Shown: positions 52,549 through 56,131 of the stretch, one piece after another
How the letters are laid out: the number at the start of each line of letters is the position of its first letter
How positions within the stretch are numbered: position 1 is the stretch's first letter
Origin: Chloroflexi bacterium OHK40
Lineage (GTDB): Bacteria > Chloroflexota > Chloroflexia > Chloroflexales > Chloroflexaceae
Length of the DNA: 56,131 bases
Assembly: GCA_004367505.1 (NCBI GenBank)
Contig: SFCB01000172.1
Coordinates: 1-56,131 of the forward strand
Reading direction: 5' to 3'
The notes under the pieces: generated by a model
The model's input: the letters and a program-made list of their open reading frames with translations, nothing else
The model's database searches: none
What the model was told of the DNA's origin: nothing
Position numbers and translations under genes: made by a program

Positions 52549-53892
52549 TCAGCCGGGCCAGGAGGGCTCGGCGCCTGGGCCACCCGCACCGGCGTCGCCC
52601 TCGATCGCCGAGGATTGAAGCTCCTGGCCGGCGCGGCCCACTGGGCCAGCAGCAGGCCGGGCCGGCGCATGTCTACCATAGGCGAACTCGAACACAGGTG
52701 CGGCAATGAGCGTTGTTGCCACTGCCATGAGGACCATGATGGTGAACAGCGGGGGCGCAATCACGCCCTGGCTCAGTCCGATGTTGAGCAGAATGAGCTC
52801 CATCAAGCCCCGGGCATTCATCAGCGCCCCGATTGCGACACTTTCACGCTGCTCGAACCCGCTGAGGCGCGCTGCTAGCCAGCAGGCAACCCCCTTTCCC
52901 AGGCACGCCACAAGAATCACCACGGCGGTCAGCAGCCAGAGCCCGGGCGTGTCCACAAGGCCGATCTGAGTATGCAGCCCGGAGTAGACGAAGAAGAGCG
53001 GCAACAGGACGTTGGTGGTCACCGGCTCCAGCGTATGCCGCAAATCGTGGGCAAAGGCGCCACGCGGCATCGCGATCCCCAGAATGAAGGCGCCGAAGAC
53101 CGCGTAGATCCCGACCAGGTCGGTGTACCACGATGCTAACAGAAGCAGGATCATCACCAGCGCAAAGGCCGACGGGCTCACCTGGCCGGTGTGCCCGGCC
53201 CTCTGCCCCAGGTGGCGCAGAAGCCTCCTTCCAACCCCAAGCACAACCAGCGCGTAGACGATACCACCACCGATCGCCATGAGCGCGATCCCGGCATTGT
53301 CGCCGAAGCTCGCGAGCACCACGGCCAGCAGGCACCAGGCGATCGCGTCGTCGCACGAACCGGCAGCCAGCGCCAGGGTGCCCAGCGCCGAACCGGCCAA
53401 GCCCCGCTCGTAGATGATCCGCGCCAGCATGGGGAAGGCGGTGATCGCCATGGCCGAGCCCATAAACAGGGCCGCCTCCCATCCCGATACTCCAGCTGTA
53501 AAGAAGCGCTCGTCACCCCGCAAGGTGAGCGACAGGATGCCCCCGAGGGTGAATGGGACTATAATCCCCGCTAGTGAGACGGCCGCCGCGCCACCGATGT
53601 GCCGCCGCACCAGGCCCACATCGAACTCCAGCCCCACCAGAAACATGTAGCAGACAAGCCCGAGCTGGCTGAGCGCGTAGAGGATTGGTGAGAGCTCCTG
53701 GGGAAAGAGCCAGAGCTGAAGCTCGGGCGCGAGAAGCCCTAGCAGCGAAGGCCCCATCAGGACGCCAGCGATCATCTCGCCCACTACCCTTGGCTGTCCA
53801 AGCCAGCGCGCTGCTGATCCAACAAGCCGGCAGACGATCAGGATCACCGCGAGCTGGAAGAAGAAGTGGATCGCAAGCTCTGCGTTTGTCAT
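52549..53892 (-). CDS. CPA2-family cation/proton antiporter
   Basis: A 447-residue membrane protein with about 12 helices. Family stretches include RVVGEMIAGVLMGPSLLG near residue 35, LGLVCYMFLVGLEFDV near residue 80, the paired-Asp region AAGSCDDAIAWCLLAVVLA near residue 165, and LPLFFVYSGLHTQIGLVD near residue 290. There is no RCK/TrkA-N domain, so it is the short KefB/NapA-like form. GAGGAG lies eight bases before the ATG at 53892. It lies 93 bases downstream of the small membrane protein and may be in one transcript with it. Confidence 0.92.
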   Translation of the reverse strand: MTNAELAIHFFFQLAVILIVCRLVGSAARWLGQPRVVGEMIAGVLMGPSLLGLLAPELQLWLFPQELSPILYALSQLGLVCYMFLVGLEFDVGLVRRHIGGAAAVSLAGIIVPFTLGGILSLTLRGDERFFTAGVSGWEAALFMGSAMAITAFPMLARIIYERGLAGSALGTLALAAGSCDDAIAWCLLAVVLASFGDNAGIALMAIGGGIVYALVVLGVGRRLLRHLGQRAGHTGQVSPSAFALVMILLLLASWYTDLVGIYAVFGAFILGIAMPRGAFAHDLRHTLEPVTTNVLLPLFFVYSGLHTQIGLVDTPGLWLLTAVVILVACLGKGVACWLAARLSGFEQRESVAIGALMNARGLMELILLNIGLSQGVIAPPLFTIMVLMAVATTLIAAPVFEFAYGRHAPARPAAGPVGRAGQELQSSAIEGDAGAGGPGAEPSWPG

Positions 53893-53985
53893 TGCTCTGG
53901 CTCCTCGGCTGAGGGTGCTGGTGGCGCAGGCACGCCTGCACTCGCCGGCTCCTGCCAACAGACGATGGGGGTATCCGGAAGGCTC

Positions 53986-54432
53986 TCAGGTCAACTCGCC
54001 ACCATGGAATCGCCAACGCAGCGAGATGACGCGCATGGGGCCAATCTGCCACCAGTACGTCACCAGGAACACCAGACCGTAATGCGCCAGAAACCTCCAG
54101 GCGTCCCCGTCATCGAATCGAGTCCCGGGCAGCCAGCCGAGGCGAAAGAGCGCAAAGACGGTGCCGCCTTCCACAACCCCTGCGGCAAAGCCGAAGACCA
54201 ACGGCCAGTCTCCATCCCAGCGGTGGCGCTGGATCGCCTGGTAGATCCCGTCCCAGGCTAGCCCGAGCAGCACGACGTAGCCGAGCAGCAGGGGCAATTC
54301 CCAGAAACCCGGGGTCTGGAAGCCGGCCCACACGACCCCGAAATGCCACATGAGCCCGAGCGTGATCGCAAGCCCGAACGTGCCAAGCAGCACCAGTCTG
54401 GTCTGCCAGCGTCCATACAAGGTTGGTGTCAT
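53986..54432 (-). CDS. Four-helix membrane protein coupled to the FAD enzyme
   Basis: A 148-residue integral membrane protein with four hydrophobic stretches: LVLLGTFGLAITLGLMWHF, LPLLLGYVVLLGLAWDGI, WPLVFGFAAGVVEGGTVFAL and YGLVFLVTYWWQIG. It is unrecognised. Its ATG overlaps the FAD-enzyme stop by three bases (ATGA), implying coupling and a joint task, perhaps anchoring or substrate supply. The ribosome site is weak, as expected for coupled translation. Confidence 0.8.
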   Translation of the reverse strand: MTPTLYGRWQTRLVLLGTFGLAITLGLMWHFGVVWAGFQTPGFWELPLLLGYVVLLGLAWDGIYQAIQRHRWDGDWPLVFGFAAGVVEGGTVFALFRLGWLPGTRFDDGDAWRFLAHYGLVFLVTYWWQIGPMRVISLRWRFHGGELT

Positions 54433-56131
54433 GGTTTCACCCCCCGTACCCACTTGAGCCACTGCACGATGGACTGCGCACTGCTGAGCCGGCGCACGCC
54501 GAGGGCTCGCTGGGCCCACAGGGACTCGACTGAGCGGAACGCGGCCAGCTGGAGGCCGAGAAAGGAGTCTACGGCAGCCACTGGACCGCCGAGGGTCATG
54601 GCGCCCGCCGCGTATACCCGGCCATCGCCGTTGCGCAGGCCCGGAACTTCGAAGTCGTTCTCGACGTGAAGCCGCTCCAGCGGATTGAGCGCCAGGTTGT
54701 AGTGCCGCACCAGGTCCTGCAGCAGGGGGTTCGCCTCGATGGTAGCATCGAGCCCGGTGGCATCGATGATGAAGTCTGTAGCGTAGCTCAGCTCGCCCCG
54801 CACCTGCCCGCGCGCCCGAACCGTCGTGCTCAGCCGCCCCGCAGAGTCGCGCTCAACCCGCTCCACCTCCCCAAAGGCCACCTGGTACCATCCCTCTCGC
54901 AGGCCGCGCTCGATCAGCTCTACCCAGTCGCGCCGGCGCGCCGTGGTGGTGCCACCCCACTCCCCGAGCAGCCGCTTGCGGTCCGCAGGTGAGGCCCGCT
55001 CGAGCTGCTTGCGCTGGGGCCCCGTCCAGCATCCGCGCGGCCAGTTGAAGGGTTGGAGCTCGAAGTGCTGGTGGACCGCGCGCTGCGCCATGCCAGAGCG
55101 CCGGCCCGCCGCGAGCGGGCTGCGCATCAGGTGGATCACCCCGATCTGCGGGTTGTGAGCCCGCTCCTCTGCGATGCGCTGCAAGATGCGCGAGGCCACG
55201 ATCCCCCGCCCTCGGACCATCACGAGCCCACCGTGCCGTCGCAGCCGCTCGTAGATCTGGTCGTGGGCCTCGTAGGCGTTCACCACATCGGTGAAATCGC
55301 CCGTAGCCTCGCGGTAGCGCTGCAGATCAGGCAGCACCTGGATGGCGGGGTAACCGATCGCCAGATGCAGGTAGCGCGCGATCAACAGGCCATGGGCCGG
55401 GGTGCCGGCCGGCGCCCCGGTGCCCCGGGTGGAGTAGGCCACAACATAGCGCCCGTCGTCGGTCTGGCGGATGGCGCGCACGCGACCGTAGCGGAAGATC
55501 TGCTCCCAGCCGATCCGCCGCGCCTCACGGTCCAGCGCGCGGAAGACATTGCCAATGCGGGGGGTGTAGGTCTGAGCGAGGCTGGGCTCGCCGAAGATCT
55601 GCCACCAAACCCCGGCCGCCCGCCCCACCGCGCCGCGCCGCAGCTCCCACCAGATCTCCCGTAGCGCGTATCCGGGCCAGCCCCAGATGTTGTCGGGCGT
55701 GGACTCCGAGTTCGAGCGGAGCCGCTCGTGGTCGGGGATCTGTGAGTTGCCGCAGAGCAGCTGGTAGTGGCCATAGGGCTTCGGGTTGACGCCCAGCGCC
55801 ACGATCTGATCCACCGGCACACCGCAGATTCGCAGGTAGTCGATCCAGGCGAAGCTGCCGAGGCCCGCGCCAACCGCGCCGTACTCGGCAACGATCGTTG
55901 GCACCCCGAGGGCCTCCAGGTCGCGCAGCGCAACCTGCCGCGCCCGAAAGATCGCGGGCGGCCACGCTGGCAGCGGGAGCGAGGATGGGCCCCTCGCCCG
56001 GAGCGCGGGCGCGACCGGGGCCATGCTGGCTGGCGCATCTGGACTGCCACCGACGACCGTCCCCTCGCCGGCGTCCAGCACCGTCCCCTCGCCGGCGTCC
56101 AGCACCGTCCCCTCGCCGGCGTCCAGCACCG
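54429..56131 (-). CDS. FAD/NAD(P)-binding oxidoreductase, 5' end beyond the window
   Basis: At least 566 residues, open to the right edge. A glycine-rich segment (AEYGAVGAGLGSFAWIDYLR) and a Rossmann-like GRGIVASRILQRIAEE in the middle suggest two nucleotide sites. The end, VYAAGAMTLGGPVAAVDSF, resembles the closing FAD motif of N-hydroxylating monooxygenases and related flavoproteins. I cannot name the substrate. The visible N-terminus consists of VLDAGEGT octapeptides encoded by a 24-bp tandem repeat, so the true start may be further right, or internal at the Met of ASMAPVAP (about residue 36). It is coupled to the four-helix membrane protein. Confidence 0.7.
   Translation of the reverse strand, partial: VLDAGEGTVLDAGEGTVLDAGEGTVVGGSPDAPASMAPVAPALRARGPSSLPLPAWPPAIFRARQVALRDLEALGVPTIVAEYGAVGAGLGSFAWIDYLRICGVPVDQIVALGVNPKPYGHYQLLCGNSQIPDHERLRSNSESTPDNIWGWPGYALREIWWELRRGAVGRAAGVWWQIFGEPSLAQTYTPRIGNVFRALDREARRIGWEQIFRYGRVRAIRQTDDGRYVVAYSTRGTGAPAGTPAHGLLIARYLHLAIGYPAIQVLPDLQRYREATGDFTDVVNAYEAHDQIYERLRRHGGLVMVRGRGIVASRILQRIAEERAHNPQIGVIHLMRSPLAAGRRSGMAQRAVHQHFELQPFNWPRGCWTGPQRKQLERASPADRKRLLGEWGGTTTARRRDWVELIERGLREGWYQVAFGEVERVERDSAGRLSTTVRARGQVRGELSYATDFIIDATGLDATIEANPLLQDLVRHYNLALNPLERLHVENDFEVPGLRNGDGRVYAAGAMTLGGPVAAVDSFLGLQLAAFRSVESLWAQRALGVRRLSSAQSIVQWLKWVRGVKP
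56056..56131 (-). repeat. 24-bp tandem repeat at the right edge
   Basis: Three identical 24-base units begin at 56056, 56080 and 56104, with a fourth cut by the window end. In the FAD-enzyme frame each encodes eight residues, VLDAGEGT. The unit length is a multiple of three, so copy-number change would not shift the frame. Confidence 0.9.

Overview
The window is GC-rich, gene-dense bacterial chromosome. The gene set points to Chloroflexota, most likely class Chloroflexia: a DnaD-type protein paired with a DnaC-type helicase loader, a roughly 1,090-residue TPR protein, a DUF4388 protein, a V4R-domain protein, a PfkB sugar kinase, a GTG-started ferredoxin-NADP reductase and a CtaA-type heme A synthase. 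That placement is inference from family content, not a database match. I found no rRNA, tRNA, CRISPR array, transposase or phage module. Several intergenic gaps instead hold short dispersed repeats and hairpins.

Layout. 1-6.6 kb (minus strand): an unrecognised conserved protein, a GT4 glycosyltransferase, an FprA-like ferredoxin-NADP reductase, then the cdaA-cdaR pair for cyclic di-AMP synthesis. 6.6-13 kb: an alpha/beta-hydrolase relic on the opposite strand, the giant TPR protein, argF, and an overlapping DnaC-like/DnaD-like primosome pair. 13.5-18.4 kb (plus): an MFS exporter with a clear promoter and operator-like dyad, then uvrA behind a hairpin-rich leader. 18.5-24.2 kb (minus): pentapeptide-repeat protein, V4R protein, DUF3037 plus HipA-like kinase (overlapping), a GH13 amylase lipoprotein and a uracil-DNA-glycosylase-fold protein. 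24.3-45.9 kb (plus): PfkB kinase, thioredoxin-fold protein, SelW-like protein, a small membrane protein, a dynamin-ctaA operon behind a CRP/FNR-type site, CBS protein, a frameshifted MutS-like gene, DUF4388 protein, cmk, a PH-domain/membrane-protein/ABC-ATPase operon, a membrane protein, amt with a structured leader and a 39-residue microprotein, an AP2-like protein, a histidine kinase with a degenerate receiver, and a DNA-repair radical SAM protein. 45.9-56.1 kb: an MscS channel (minus), a short PucR-type regulator diverging from a two-gene unit with a frameshifted acyl-CoA ligase, an M20 peptidase, then a minus-strand CPA2 antiporter, a small membrane protein and an FAD enzyme that runs off the right edge through a 24-bp tandem repeat.

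Themes. DNA maintenance recurs (UvrA, MutS-like, UDG-like, radical SAM-HhH, DnaD/DnaC). Ion and envelope homeostasis also recurs (c-di-AMP synthase, MscS, CPA2 antiporter, Amt). Redox proteins are scattered through the window. The least explained items are the amt leader RNA with its microprotein, the HipA-like/DUF3037 pair beside V4R and pentapeptide genes, and the FAD enzyme/membrane protein pair at the right edge. Two genes carry frameshifts at short homopolymer or dinucleotide tracts. These may be real lesions or sequencing errors.
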